Position numbers and translations under genes: made by a program. Source: Antilocapra americana (taxonomy: Eukaryota > Chordata > Mammalia > Artiodactyla > Antilocapridae). Taken from it: DNA of 64,000 nt. Where the stretch lies: the NCBI GenBank assembly GCA_007570785.1, contig ML662449.1, forward strand, positions 15,943,922 to 16,007,921. Reading direction: 5' to 3'. Numbering within the stretch: the first letter of the stretch is position 1; every line of letters starts with the position of its first letter. The notes below the pieces were generated by a model. That model did not search any database. It worked only from the letters and a program-made list of their open reading frames with translations, and was not told where the DNA came from. Shown one piece after another: positions 34,939 through 47,725 of this stretch.

Positions 34939-36401
34939 AAAATCCAAGAAAAATTACTACTAATTTCTTTTTCATGATAGGCCAAAATGATTCATACTAT
35001 ATTATGAGAGTTCAAGGAAAACAAATGTCAGTTTTATGCTTCAGTAGCATAGCTGACAGCAAGTTATTTACTAGTGAGACAAAACAACCTGTACACTTTC
35101 CTGAACAACACAGAGAACAGAAAAGTGATTAAGTGGCATTGTTACTGCTGGAGGGTTGAACAGCAAGGTCAATTGAGATCAATGTCTGAATATATGTTTC
35201 ATAAGAGAAGGTTATTTATGCACAGATGATAAGTCATTGCTACTGTCTTTTATTTTTCTTCTTCACTTTACCCATGGGAAAGTTGTACATAACAGGAAAC
35301 TCTGATCTGTGGCTTTGAATACAGCAATACACAAAGATTGACTGAGTCTTTGATTTACTGATACATTCAACAAACTCTTACTAAGTATAGAGATTGTGCA
35401 AGACATGCTGGGTACTAAACAAATGCAATTCGAACAGATTTTTGTATTTATCAAGTTCCTTTTTATATGTGTTATTTAATTGATAATCAAAATAAATATG
35501 TGAGCCTATACCAAAATATTTCCATATTTCCATTAACTATAACAATATAGTTAATGTGTAACAGGTGTAATAAGAACTCCTGTCTTTGAATAAGTTATAC
35601 AATCAATATACTGGAGCTTAGGTCCTCTGATTCAATAGTTCATAGCTATGCTTATAATTTCCATCTTCCTTATTACAATGTGCTAAAGCTCAGTATCTTC
35701 CCTTATGGAGGGACTACCTCTAAGACTGATTTCTGCTAATTAAATGCTGACATCAGCAGGTAATGAATCAGAGAGAAGATAAGAAAAAGTATTTAAAAAG
35801 ATTTGATAGCTCACAGGCCAGTAGGATGTGATTATTACCTGATCAAATTAGTTATCGTCTCCAAGAAATATTGCACCTCTCTAAAGAGGTATGGCTGCTT
35901 GCAGGGCATAGAATACAAAGGAGAGACATAAATAACCTTTTCAAAGCTCATCCCAGACTTGTGCTAGCCTTGAGGTACCTTGGGCCAAGAATTTGATTTA
36001 CTTTTTCTGTTTCTACTAAAATTATTTGCATAAAACTATCCTCAGGTTACCTCATGCATATGCCACTAAACATTTAAACTCACACTATTATCTCCTATTT
36101 AAAAATACATGATTCTATGATAAGCAAACAGAGTGATGGATGCCATTGTCTTCCTATGCACTGGTCCTTACGTGCAGTCCTCTTATCAGTAAATTTTTAA
36201 ACTGACACCTTGAGTATAATTTGTCTTTCTACATTACACCCCTTGTCTATAAGGTCACTTTGAATTACATAGGTTTTTCCTTACTGTACAGATCAATAAG
36301 GAGGAATCAAACACTTGCTGAAGACATAACAAAAATCAGTGACCTTGCCCTTAAATGTGGCACAAACTTACACAAAAAAGGAATTTGGAAAACATGTGAT
36401 A
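34939..36401. other. Unassigned sequence, possible old L1 trace
   Basis: The segment 35360-35430 (attcaacaaactcttactaa, gcaagacatgctgggtacta) resembles an old L1M 3' region. The rest is unassigned. No open frame here looks like a gene. Confidence 0.45.
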
Positions 36402-37806
36402 TTAACTCTTGTATTTCAACAAAAGTAATTGTGGTTTTGGGCCATGAATTTTAAATCATTATAACTAGGCTCAAATACATCTTTATTAATCAAAATAGGA
36501 GCCATTATAATCAAAACATTGTTCCCAATGAGAAATAAGTTTATTCCTATAGCATAAAAGTCTGTGCTTCAGGATTCGATGAAATCTTGGAAAGCATTTT
36601 TTGCCTCTTGCTTCTTGTGGAATCATTTTTCCTGCAAAACATTGCAGAGATGCTTGAAGAAGTGGTAATTGGCTGGTGAGAGATGAGTGAATATGGCAGA
36701 TGAGGCAAAACTTCGTAGCCCAATTCATTCAATTTCTGAAGTGTTAGTTGTGTGATGTGTGGTTGGATATTTTTGTGCAGGAAAATTGGGCCCATTCTGT
36801 TGACCAATGTGGGTTGCAGGTGTTGCAGTGTTTGGTTCAGCTCTTAAATTTGCTGAGCATATGTCTCAGATGTAATGATTTCATTACACCAGTGACCATG
36901 AACTTTTTTTTTTGCTGCAAGTTTGCCTTTGGGAAGTGCTTTGGAAATTCTTCATGGTCCAACCCCTGAGATGGTCATCACCAGTTGTATAAAATCCACT
37001 TTTTGTCGCATGTCATAATCTGATGGAGAAATGTTCATTGTTGAGTGGAATAAGAGAAGACAATACTCCAAATTGATGATTTTTTTGATTTTCAGGTACC
37101 CACTTATTGAGCTTTTCCACCTTTCCAATTTGCTTCAAATGCAGAATGACTGTAGAATTCAGTTGATGTTGAATTCTTCGGCAAATTCTCACATAGTTTT
37201 AAGAGGATCAGCTTTGATGATTGCTCTGTTAGTCACTGTCAGCTTCCCATAGCTGGCCACTGTATTTCTCATCTTCAAGGATCTCATCTCCTTTCCAAAA
37301 CTTCTTGAACCACCACTGCCTTTTACATTCATTAGCAGTTCCCAGGCTAAGTGTGTTAATGTTGCAAATTGACCCTGTAGCTTTATGACCTATTTTGAAC
37401 TCAAAAAAAAAAATCACTTAATTTTGTTTTTGTCTAACACCAGTTTCCTAGTTTATTTATTTATTTATTTATTATTTATTGGTTTTGCCATACAATGACA
37501 TGATATCGCCATGGGTGTACATATGCTCCCCCTCCAGAACCCCCCTCCCTCCTCCCTCCTGACTCCCTCCCCCCGGGAAATCTCAGTGCAGCAGCCCGAG
37601 CAACAATCCTGTGATTGATTTCACATATGATACTTAAAATAAATATAAAATAAGTAGCAAGTAATAAATCATTAACAAAAATAGTAAAGCGAGAAATGTG
37701 CATTAAAATTATGTATAACATACCAACATTTATTTAAGAATACATTCCAATATCAAACAGCAAAGTTCAACAATGCAAAACCACAATTATTTTTCCACTA
37801 ACCTAA
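36402..37806 (-). mobile_element. Hsmar1-like mariner DNA transposon, antisense, inactive
   Basis: A Tc1/mariner element of about 1.22 kb once a 183-base L1 insert is removed, the expected size. Terminal inverted repeats are recognisable: caacaaaagtaattgtggtt near 36418 and gcaaaaccacaattattttt near 37775, with ctaacctaa at the right end. Pieces of the minus-strand transposase are clear: FFEFKIGHKA and QWWFKKFWKGDE (N-terminal DNA-binding region, 37229-37417), and LTLQKLNELGYEVLPHLPYS (catalytic region, 36547-36807). The family's YSPD motif is disrupted by what looks like a one-base loss. This is the family whose transposase was captured in SETMAR in primates; here it is only a relic. Confidence 0.9.
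37451..37633 (-). mobile_element. L1 3' end inserted in the mariner, antisense
   Basis: A (TTTA)n tract, then ttggttttgccatacaatga, gccatgggtgtacatatgct, a C-rich ccctcc segment and gatttcacatatgatac: the reverse complement of the ruminant L1 3' end. Mariner sequence is recognisable on both sides (…cagtttccta, then ttaaaataaatataaaata). The C-rich block is the only GC-rich patch in this area. Confidence 0.8.
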
Positions 37807-38231
37807 TAGTTCCCTTTCCATTTTATCTATTTTAAAGTGGCTAAAATTATAGACCATAAATACAGAAAACTTGGATAGAAAACTATCTCAGAAAACATGC
37901 TAATTTATGAAATGGCCAACTAACAGTTCCTATAATATAGTGTTGTTAAGATGATTAAATGAAATAACATCATCTGACATGACACAATGTGTTCACAAAT
38001 GACCATCAGTTGCTTCAGCACTGCCCTTGCACAAGACTCAGACAACTCTTTGTCCTCACTCTAGGCCTCATCATTGACCCCACAAGACTGGATGTAGAGC
38101 TATGAAAGTCTTGTTTCTCCTGTCAAGAATATCATTCTTTCTCAATATTCTCATATCATCAACTATGATACTACTCAGTTTCAATAAAATGTGATAACTT
38201 GAACCTGAACACATACCCCCATCCCCTATGT
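37807..38231. other. Unassigned sequence
   Basis: A weak MIR-like tail may lie at 37935-38000 (agatgattaaatgaaataac). Nothing coding. Confidence 0.4.
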
Positions 38232-38429
38232 GCTAGACTCAGTAGCTTCAGTCATGTCCAACTCTTTGCGATGCTATGGACTGTATCCCACCAGCTTCCT
38301 CTCTCTGTGGGTTTTTTCAGGCAAGAATACTGGAGTGGGTTGCCAGGGGATCTTCCCAAATCAGGAACTGAACTCTCATCTCCTGCATTGCAAGCAAGTT
38401 CTTTACTGCTGAGCCACCAAGGAAGCCCC
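38232..38429 (-). mobile_element. Bov-tA SINE, antisense
   Basis: gctagactcagtagcttcag at the tail end, ggcaagaatactggagtggg in the body, and the inverted tRNA head tgagccaccaaggaagcccc. A few bases are lost in the body. Confidence 0.92.
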
Positions 38430-38743
38430 ATTATATGCTATACACAGCCTAATTTGTGTATAGGCTCCTTCCTCTACTCTTTAGCATATGTCATCCACAG
38501 ACTACCCAATTATTTCTGTGCATATCTGATTCATGAAATCAGGCTGCCCTTGGATAAAATAGATTCATTGGATTTCTTTTCATGATGCAAATGTCTTTCC
38601 TTTGTCTATTTTCTCTTATGCCAATTCATAGAAATCCTGGAGGTAAGCAGAGTTTTCCTTGTTATTCCCAGGCTACAAAAATAGAAGTAGTCAGATAGAA
38701 ATAAGTAATTCTCTTTATACATATTCTATATTTTCACCTTTAT
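38430..38743. other. Unassigned sequence
   Basis: No gene or confident repeat. CT-rich patches could be L2 remnants. Confidence 0.4.
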
Positions 38744-38978
38744 ATATCAATATTGAGCTTCCCTGGTGGTTCGGTGGTAAAGAATCCACCTGCCAATGCA
38801 GAAGATATGAGTTTAATCCCTGGGTTGGGAGGATCCCTGGAGAAAAAAATGGCAAGTCACCCCAGTATTGTTGCCTGGGAAGTCCCATGGACAGAAGAGC
38901 CTGGTGGGCTAAAGTTCATGGGGTCACAAAAATGAGTCAGATATGACTAACCGACTAAACAACAAAAATATCAATATT
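38744..38978 (+). mobile_element. Bov-tA SINE, sense, with 11-base target-site duplication
   Basis: The SINE body is at about 38755-38967 (gagcttccctggtggttcgg ... tgactaaccgactaaacaac). It is flanked by atatcaatatt at 38744-38754 and 38968-38978. Confidence 0.95.
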
Positions 38979-39059
38979 AGTCTTACTTCTCTCTTGTGTC
39001 TATAGTAAATCCTCTAGCCATGAACAAGATGCCATCTCTTCTAAGAAACTCAAAAACCT

Positions 39060-41090
39060 AAACCAGTAGTTTTTCTCAATCTTTTCTCTTTTATCAAAGT
39101 TTTCCTTTTAGTGGGATAATTCATGTGTATATCCTGTAATATTTCTAGTTTTTACCACAAAGAGGATGAAAGCTACTTATTTCTATGCCTTTTCAGTCAC
39201 TTCTTCATTCTCTGTTCCCTGAATTAGCACAGATTTTCAAGAACAATCTGTAAACACTGTCTGTACTACTTTTTCCCCATTCTCTCTTGAACTTCATATA
39301 CAATTTTACAATTTAGTGTCACAATTTAAAAGAAATTGTCAATGTTATGCCTGTGGCCAATTCTTCAACTTCATCTTTACCTTTCCTCTCTATATTTGAT
39401 TATTGTGAGCCCATTCTTTTTGAAACACTTTCTTTACTTGGTGACTAATGCTTTATTCTTTTTTTTTCCTTCATCCTGTCTAATGCCTATTCTGCCTTTT
39501 CACAATTCTTATTATTTATTTTTCTTTGTTGTCTACAGGTGAATAATTGACCTTTCAGTTTGCTCTGAAGACTGCTGCTGAGGAATCAGCCCTACAATTC
39601 AGCTGGCTTCCCAGACTGAAGAGCTTTAAACTGTCATTGACTTCTTTATTTCTTTCATCTCACAGCTCATCCATCAGTGTGTGTAGTTGCTTTATATCTC
39701 AAAAAAATAAAAAATAAAAAAACAAAAACCAAACTCTCTTCCACTTGTATATCATTGTTTAGTTCAGTTCATGACCAAGATAGTCACCTGAATAATTGAG
39801 GAAAGTTCCTGACAAGTCTCTCCATCCTTTTCTTGCTTCACTTTCTCCAACTTTTGTCTCATGTTTATATACAGCAGGCAGAGAGGGACTTTGATAATGC
39901 CAGTTCTCTGCTGAAAAGTGAAAGTGAAAGTCACTCCGTCATGTCCAACTCTTGGAGACTCCATGGATATACCGTCCAAGGAATTCTCCAGGCCAGAATA
40001 CTGGAGTGGGTAGCCTTTCCTTTCTCCATGGGATCATCCCAACCCAGGGATCTAACCCTGGTCTCCATATTGCCAGAAGATTCTTTACCAGCTGAGCCAG
40101 AGGGGAAGCCCAAGAATGCTGGAATGAGTAGCCTATCTCTTCTCCAGCAGATATCCCAACTCATGAATCGAACCGGGGTCTCCTGCATTGCAGGTGTATT
40201 CTTTACCAACTGAGCTATCAGGAAAGTGTATACAATGGTGGTAGATGAAAAAAGAAAAGAATCCTTTTGCTCATAAAAGATGTACACACTTTTCTATTTC
40301 TTAGTGGTCACTCTCCTAATATAGATCAACATTATTAATTCTTAGATTCCTATGAGAACATTTTCATGTTTCATTCTTCTTAAACCACTCTCCACACTAA
40401 GTCTAGTCTAGCTTAAGAACAAATCTCATCATACCAATCATACCATTTTTGTGCTGAAAACCTAATAGTGACTGCTTGCTAACCTCAGATAAGTTAAGTT
40501 CCTAATCTGATCAGTTCAAGCTCTTAATAATCAGTTTGCCTTTTTATTCTGAGCTTTTAATACAATTTCTACACAGTCACCCCCCAAACAAACAAGCAAG
40601 CAAAAAAAAAAAAAAATTAAAAATTAAAAAAAAGAAGAAGAAAAGAAAAAAATTTCATCTTGATTTCAGGTCTCTCATTGTCCTTAACTAATTTCAGTCC
40701 TTTGGTTATTATTTCTGGTACTATAGACATATATTGATAATTGTGGTTTTCTCTATCCAAAATCTTTCCTATTTCCTTTTTTGCTTTTGTATCCTGATAA
40801 CTCCCTTTTTAAGATCTCTTCTCAGAAATCCATAGCAACATAAAGGCTGTTGCAATTCCCATAAACTGACAGATTTACTCTCCTGTGTGTATTCATGGTC
40901 TCCTGATCACTCTCCCAGAAATCACTTACTGCCAATACTGTGTCCTGATTGTCATATTATCGCAAATCCTTTAAGGCCAGAAAGTACATGTTGCTTCAGA
41001 TAGATTTCTAGTGCTTAGTACAGTACTTGGATTAGAGCAAGTATTTTATATTTATACAGAAAATGAGGTAAGTAAATGAATGAGTGATGA
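39060..41090 (+). mobile_element. L2 (CR1-clade LINE) 3' portion, about 1.7 kb plus a SINE insert
   Basis: The order of segments follows L2 sense: ttccccattctctcttgaac, ctttttgaaacactttcttt (from the LLETLSSLG coding region), ctgtcattgacttctttatt, acagcaggcagagagggact, aatctcatcataccaatc, and the L2 tail (aaggccagaaagtacatg, gtgcttagtacagtacttgg, gtaaatgaatgagtg). It predates placental mammal diversification and is full of small indels. A dimeric Bov-tA (39916-40226) interrupts it. An A-rich patch lies at 40600-40640. Confidence 0.72.
39916..40226 (-). mobile_element. Bov-tA SINE, antisense, dimeric head
   Basis: The first unit at 39916-40111 is complete (gaaagtgaaagtcactccgt ... gctgagccagaggggaagccc). 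A second head-plus-box-B part follows without spacer at 40112-40226 (aagaatgctggaatgagtag ... gaatcgaaccggggtctcct ... actgagctatcaggaaag). This is the two-head layout seen in some Bov-tA subfamilies. The inverted box B (GGTTCGAT on the minus strand) is well preserved in the second unit. Confidence 0.88.
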
Positions 41091-42087
41091 AAGAGAAATA
41101 ATGGAAATTGGGAATACTTTATGAACATAATAAAATACATATATAATGTATTATATATAATATATATTGACTATATATAAAACATTAAAATATATATTAT
41201 ATAAATATATATATTAAAAAACAATTTCACCATCAAATATATTGAACTTTATTCCTTCTTTATCATTTTGCTCTACTTAACAAGTATTTAATTAATGATT
41301 TCTAACTGTTCAGTAATAGGATGAGGACTTGCTAGGCCCTAGATAATTCTAAGACAGTTATCAGTCCTTAGATAATTTGGATGGGTCTCTGATAATTTCT
41401 CCCTTTAAATCTCTATCTACTGAGATTTATGTGTCATATTTTGTGTCATTACCATCTTGAAGCCTCATTCTACCCTAACCTTGACTATATCATGCTATCG
41501 CCAACATTTAACAAAATTGATTTCTTTTTTGGTGTTGTTGAATGAGTAAGTATGTCTTTTTTCCTGTTTATACAAGGAAGAGACATATATTTTAGCAAAG
41601 GAAAATTGGTTGAGAGGTTTTGCTTTTTACTAAGAAGAAAAATGTCTCTTATACTTTAAAAATCATTTAATAAAATGTCTTGTAAATAAATATAAGTAAT
41701 TTATTGTTACAGTTCTAAAGGATCCATTTTTGCATTCAGCATAAGTTGGAATTATAAGTTGTCTTGCTTGGATAAATGAGAGAATACCACTTCTATTCTA
41801 ATTTATTGTTTCATATAGAACTGTGCTTGAATCAGTTTTTATTATGGGAATTTTGCATGATGATATTCTGGTTTCTGGTTTACCAATTCATTCTACTTTA
41901 AAATATTACCATATAAATAATTTATAGAAATAAAAAGCAAATACAAGATTCATGTAATTGTGTGCTGGTGAAAAAGTATGCTCTTCAGTTGTCACTGTTT
42001 TTAATTTCCCCATCATCTTTTTTCAGAAGACTGCTACTTAATACTGGAAAACAATCCTATTCAATTTGATGTGTCAGCTTTTTATAA
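41091..42087. other. Unassigned sequence with TA-rich tract
   Basis: A TA-rich low-complexity tract lies at 41135-41220. Nothing else recognised. Confidence 0.45.
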
Positions 42088-42582
42088 TATAGGCACACCA
42101 CCTTCTACTGTGCTTCAGTTTATCACATTTTGCAGATATCATGTTTTTTATAGATTGAAGTTTTGTGGTAACTCTGCCTCAGGCTAGTCAGTTGGTATCA
42201 TTTTTCCAGCAGCATTTGCTCACTTTATGTCTCTGTGTCACATTTTGGTAATTCTCACAGTACTTCACACTTTTTCATTATTATATTATTAAAGTGATCT
42301 GTTATCAATGATTTTTGATGTTACAATTGCAAAAAGATTACTCATTGAAGGCGCAGATCACAGCACTTTTTAGCAATAATTTTTTAAAAATTATTTAGAT
42401 ATACATTATTTTTTAGATATAATGCTATTGTGCAGTTAATAGACTACAAAATAGTGTTAAGCACAGCTTGTATATGCACTGGAAAAAAAAAACAAAAAAA
42501 AGTCTGACTCATTTTATTGTGATATTTACTTTATTTCGGTGGTTTGAAACTAAATATGGAGTATCTCCGAGGTATGCCTGTA
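42088..42582 (+). mobile_element. Internally deleted Tigger1 (pogo-like DNA transposon) with TA target duplication
   Basis: About 490 bp between TA dinucleotides (42088-42089 and 42581-42582), the duplication of this superfamily. Left end: taggcacaccaccttctact. Right end: gagtatctccgaggtatgcctg; both match the Tigger1 terminal repeat. Inside are tctctgtgtcacattttggt and tcattattatattattaaag from the left side, and ataatgctattgtgcagtta and tagtgttaagcacagcttgt from the right. The roughly 1.9 kb carrying the transposase are missing, so this is a non-autonomous derivative. Confidence 0.85.
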
Positions 42583-43449
42583 ATTATACTGTAGTTAACA
42601 AAAATGTTTGTTACTCTTAACACTTTCTCTATTGGGCACTACATTTCAGAAAACAACTCAGTTTCTAACAAGAGCAAGAAAAACATTTTCCCTTAAGCAA
42701 ACTTAAGGGCAAAAGAGGTCCTTAGGACAAGAGGAAATGCTGAGAATACATATATAGTAGCTAATGCACTGCTTAACAACAACAACAATATATATATATA
42801 TATTGTTTGAGCTCTGATTGTTTAAGCATAATGAATTGTCAAATGGACTTAAGAAATTTAGAGTTTTCTTTCAACACCATTGAAACCTCCAACTTTCTAT
42901 AAAAAAATAGTTAAGCCACAGCCAGATTTGTCAAACTCAACCCATTATGTTATCTGTCTATCTCACAGGAGTGGTGGGAAAGCTAATTACAATGGCCACA
43001 GGGAACTTATAAATAAGTAGCTGAATGAAATAAAAGTAAAAACAAAATAACATCTTTAGTTAAGCAACAGGAATTATTGAGTATCTTGAATTACTTCTAA
43101 TATTTTTCATAAACCTCTCCCCTTTCTCCTTTTCAAATTATTGAACTTTCATATTATTGGTAAAGGTGATGCCACTTGTTAAGGTAAATTTATAAACTTA
43201 TTAAACACTCTGCAATCAACATTACTAAATAGGAGGTGTAAGCCATGGTTTAAATTACTCTTATAATGTAATTTTAAAAGTCTAACATTAAAAACTTAGC
43301 TTTCACAGATGTTTGAGTTGAAAGCTTCCACTTATCAGTCTCACTTTAATTGCAACCAAAGTAACACAATTTGACTTGTGAGACCCATGCTCATGTGATT
43401 TGACTGCCCCTCTGGGAATGATAAAAATCACACCAATATTTTTATTGTA
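42583..43449. other. Unassigned sequence with a CAA/TA simple repeat
   Basis: acaacaacaacaatatatat at 42776-42804 is a compound microsatellite. No gene recognised. Confidence 0.5.
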
Positions 43450-43645
43450 TGTGTGCTCAGTTGCTCAGTTGTGCCAGACCCTGTGACCCAATGGACTATA
43501 ACTCACCACTTCTCTGTCTGTGGGATTTTCCCAGCAAGAATACTGGAGTGGGTTGTCATTTCCTTTTCCAGGGATCAAACCCACATTGCCTGCATCACAT
43601 GTACTAACAGGTAGATTCTTTCCCGCTGAGCCACCTGGGAAGTAT
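43450..43645 (-). mobile_element. Bov-tA SINE, antisense
   Basis: tgtgtgctcagttgctcagt at the tail end, gcaagaatactggagtgggt in the body, and the inverted head cgctgagccacctgggaagt. Confidence 0.93.
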
Positions 43646-44264
43646 AGCATTTTTACTACTTTACCTCAAAACTGGGATGGGGGTAGAGGAAGATTCTTAA
43701 CATGGTAGAAAGGTGTCATTCATAAAGTGGGCTGCTGCTATCTGCCCTAAACCTTTAAAATCTTGTTTCTAGCCTACTGAACAACATGCATTAACCTGAA
43801 TGTGATATATCTCTTAAGCTTTGAACGTAGTTTCATTGTATTGCTGAGTCTTATACCATTAAATCATTATACTACTCTTCTTAGCCAGCGACTTTTCTTT
43901 CACTCCTTTTCAAACTTCACTTGTATGATACTGATTTTGTTCAGTTTTTGATTCAAAGATATACTCTTTCAGGAATTCTTTTTTAATGCTCTGAAATTAA
44001 TTTAGCAACAGAGCTACTCCTGAAACAAAGGTGACATTGGCAATTATAATTGTTAAGTGACCTTGAAAGTAAAGGAACTTGAAAACCAAGAAACAAAACT
44101 CCAAGTCCAGGTATCCTGCATCTACCCAGAGTCTTTTTGTATTGAATCTCTTGGATTATCTCTGTTTTACCATGCTGAGGAAAAAGAAGCAGTTTCTTCA
44201 TACTCTCCTCTGTATAGTATGTCTCATCTACCAGTTTCCATAGCTTTTATTTCTATCATCTTTG
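43646..44264. other. Unassigned, possible L2 trace
   Basis: Weak CT-rich L2-like sequence may lie at 44090-44264 and resume after the two SINEs at 44605-44710 (tagacaatgagcttcctttt ... cagtagatattgtataagt). Otherwise nothing recognised. Confidence 0.35.
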
Positions 44265-44394
44265 AGTTCCCCAGTGGCCCAGTGGTTAAGGCTTTGTGCT
44301 GTCACTGCTGGGAATGTGGGTTTTATCCCTGGTCATGGAACTAAGATCCCACATGTTATGTGATGTGGCCAAAACTTAAAAAAAAAAAAAAATT
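44265..44394 (+). mobile_element. CHR-type tRNA-derived SINE with A tail
   Basis: agttccccagtggcccagtg, then gttttatccctggtcatgg and aactaagatcccacatgtta, gtgatgtggccaaaac and an A-run (44379-44392). This is the shorter cetartiodactyl tRNA-Glu SINE, distinct from Bov-tA in the body. A Bov-tA sits directly behind its A tail. Confidence 0.78.
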
Positions 44395-44397
44395 AGT

Positions 44398-44605
44398 ACT
44401 TTCCTGGTGGCTCAAATGGTAAAGAATCTGCCTGCAATGTGGGAGATCCACGTTCAATCCCTGGGTCAGGAAGATCCTCTGGAGAAGGGAATGGCAACCC
44501 ACTCCAGTATTTTTGCCTGAGAACTCCATGGACAGAGGAGCCTGTCGGATTGTAGTTCACGGGGTCACAAAGAGTGGGACATGACTGAACGACTAACACT
44601 CTCAT
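44398..44605 (+). mobile_element. Bov-tA SINE, sense
   Basis: actttcctggtggctcaaat head, ggttca-type box B (cgttcaatccc), gaagatcctctggagaaggg and tail gggacatgactgaacgacta. It landed at or beside the A tail of the CHR element. Confidence 0.93.
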
Positions 44606-45324
44606 CTTCTTTGTACTTACAACATCTGACTTTCACACTAGACAATGAGCTTCCTTTTCTTTATCCTTGTAACAAAGCCTAACGCTATGTACCTAATCAG
44701 TAGATATTGTATAAGTAGCCTAAAAAAATAAATGAACAGAAATATTAACAAACTAATAGCATCACTCACATTTTAATAGAATAATGTTGGGTTGTTCAAA
44801 AGATTTGTCCCATTTTTACTGTAGGATGGCTTCTGGTAGTGCTTAGTTGTCTTTAACTTCATTCAAAATAACTTTGTTAGATTGTATTATGGCAGCTGTA
44901 ATATCAGTATACATTTTTAAAAAACTAATTAAAATTGGTGAATTTTTATTAAACCATTTTAATATTGAAAATGGAAGAAAAAAGCAATAGCATATAATGC
45001 TTTATTGCTTCAAGAAATGTAAAAATGCAACTGAAACACACAAAAAAGACTTGCATAGTGTATGGAAAATATGCTGTGACTGATTGAACATGTAAAAAGT
45101 GGCTTGTGAAGTTTTGTGTTGGAGATTTCTCCCACATGGAAAACTGCTCCATGTTTGGATTGACCAGTTGAAGTTAACAGAGGTTGAATCAAAACACTAA
45201 TTGAGAAGAATCGATGTTTTACCATGTAGGAGACAACTGACATACTTGAAATATCCAAATCAAGTGTTGAAATTATTTGCACCAGCTCGGTTATATTAAT
45301 CTTTTTGATGTTTGAGTTCCACTT

Positions 45325-45452
45325 GTGTTCAGTCGCTCAGTTGTGTCTGACTCTTGTGACCCCATGGACTGTAGCCTGCTAGGATCCTTTCTCCATGGAA
45401 TTTTCCAGGCAAGAATCCTGGAAAAGGCAAGTTGGCATTTCCTCCTCCATAT
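45325..45452 (-). mobile_element. Bov-tA SINE 3' half, antisense, fused to the GAPDH retrocopy
   Basis: gtgttcagtcgctcagttgt, then actgtagcctgctaggatcc, ggcaagaatcctggaaaagg and ttggcatttcctcctcca. It stops midway through the SINE, where GAPDH sequence begins within a few bases. The tRNA head is missing. Its outer end meets the mariner break, so the SINE and the retrocopy occupy one gap in the mariner. Confidence 0.88.
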
Positions 45453-45454
45453 AA

Positions 45455-46591
<1,137 letters not shown>

Positions 46592-47315
46592 CCTTTTTGA
46601 CAAATCAATTCTCTATTGGAATGTAACAAAAACATTCTGTTTTTAAAACAAGTTATGACAGGGGATAAAAAGTGGATACTGTACAATAATGTAGAAGGGA
46701 AGACATGATATAACAAATGAAATGACCATCACTAACCACACCAAAGGCCATTCTTGATCCAAAGAAGGTGGTATAATATATAAGGTTGGATTGGAAAGGA
46801 GTCCTCGGTTATGAGATTCTTTTGAAAAGCCAAACAGTTAATTCCTACAAGTACTGCTCCCAATTAGATCAACTGAAAGCAACACTTGATGAAAATCATC
46901 TGGAATTAGGCAATAGAAAAATACATAATCTTTAGGATAACACAAGACTGTATACTTCTTTGATGACCAAGCGAAACTGTTATAGCTTGATTGGGAAGCT
47001 CTGATTCATCTGCCATATTCACCAGACATTGCATCTTCAAATTTCCATTTATTTTCATCTTTGCAAAATTCTGCTCATGGAAAAAAGTTCAATTCCCTGG
47101 AAGACTTAAAAGGCACTTGGAACAGCTTTTTGCTTAAAAAGATAAAAAGGGAAGACAGAATTATGTAGTTTCCTGAAAAATGGCAGAAGGTAGTGGAACA
47201 AAATGGTGAATGCGTTGTTCAATAAAGTTCTTAGTGAAAATGAAAATGGTCTTTTATTTTTACTTAAATAAGGTGTAGGAACTTTCCTGCCAACACAAAA
47301 TATTTGGCCAACCAA

Positions 47316-47565
47316 TATTTGCCAAAATTAACCTTTATTTAGTGGTTGGGAGGTGAAAACAGAAGTGGGAATGTAAGATAAAAAGATTATACCTGGAAAC
47401 CGGTCTCTAGAACTTGGACCAAAACTCAAATTAAGATTGCTAATCAATTGCTAAAGTAAGCAACCGATTAATATGTACTAGGTTTTATGATAGGGACTTC
47501 TATTTTGCTAATATTAGTTTAACCTAATAAAAAGAATTAATTTTACTTAAAAAGATAATATAGTT
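47316..47565. other. Unassigned sequence
   Basis: Nothing recognised between the mariner end and the MIR-like fragment. Confidence 0.4.
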
Positions 47566-47725
47566 TTCACAATGAAACCTGATGGTCATCAGACAACTTT
47601 TCATTGTCCATGGATTGAGCTCAAACTTCTTCCTTCAGTGTAATAGATTATCTCCATTTCATACAAAGAAATACAGAAAAAGAAAACTTTTTTCCTCTAA
47701 ATCCACAAATAACAAGGACAGACTT
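47566..47725 (-). mobile_element. MIR-like fragment, antisense
   Basis: attatctccatttcatacaa, aatccacaaataacaagg and cagacttgaacacagtgatc are in antisense MIR order, but diverged. Confidence 0.5.
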
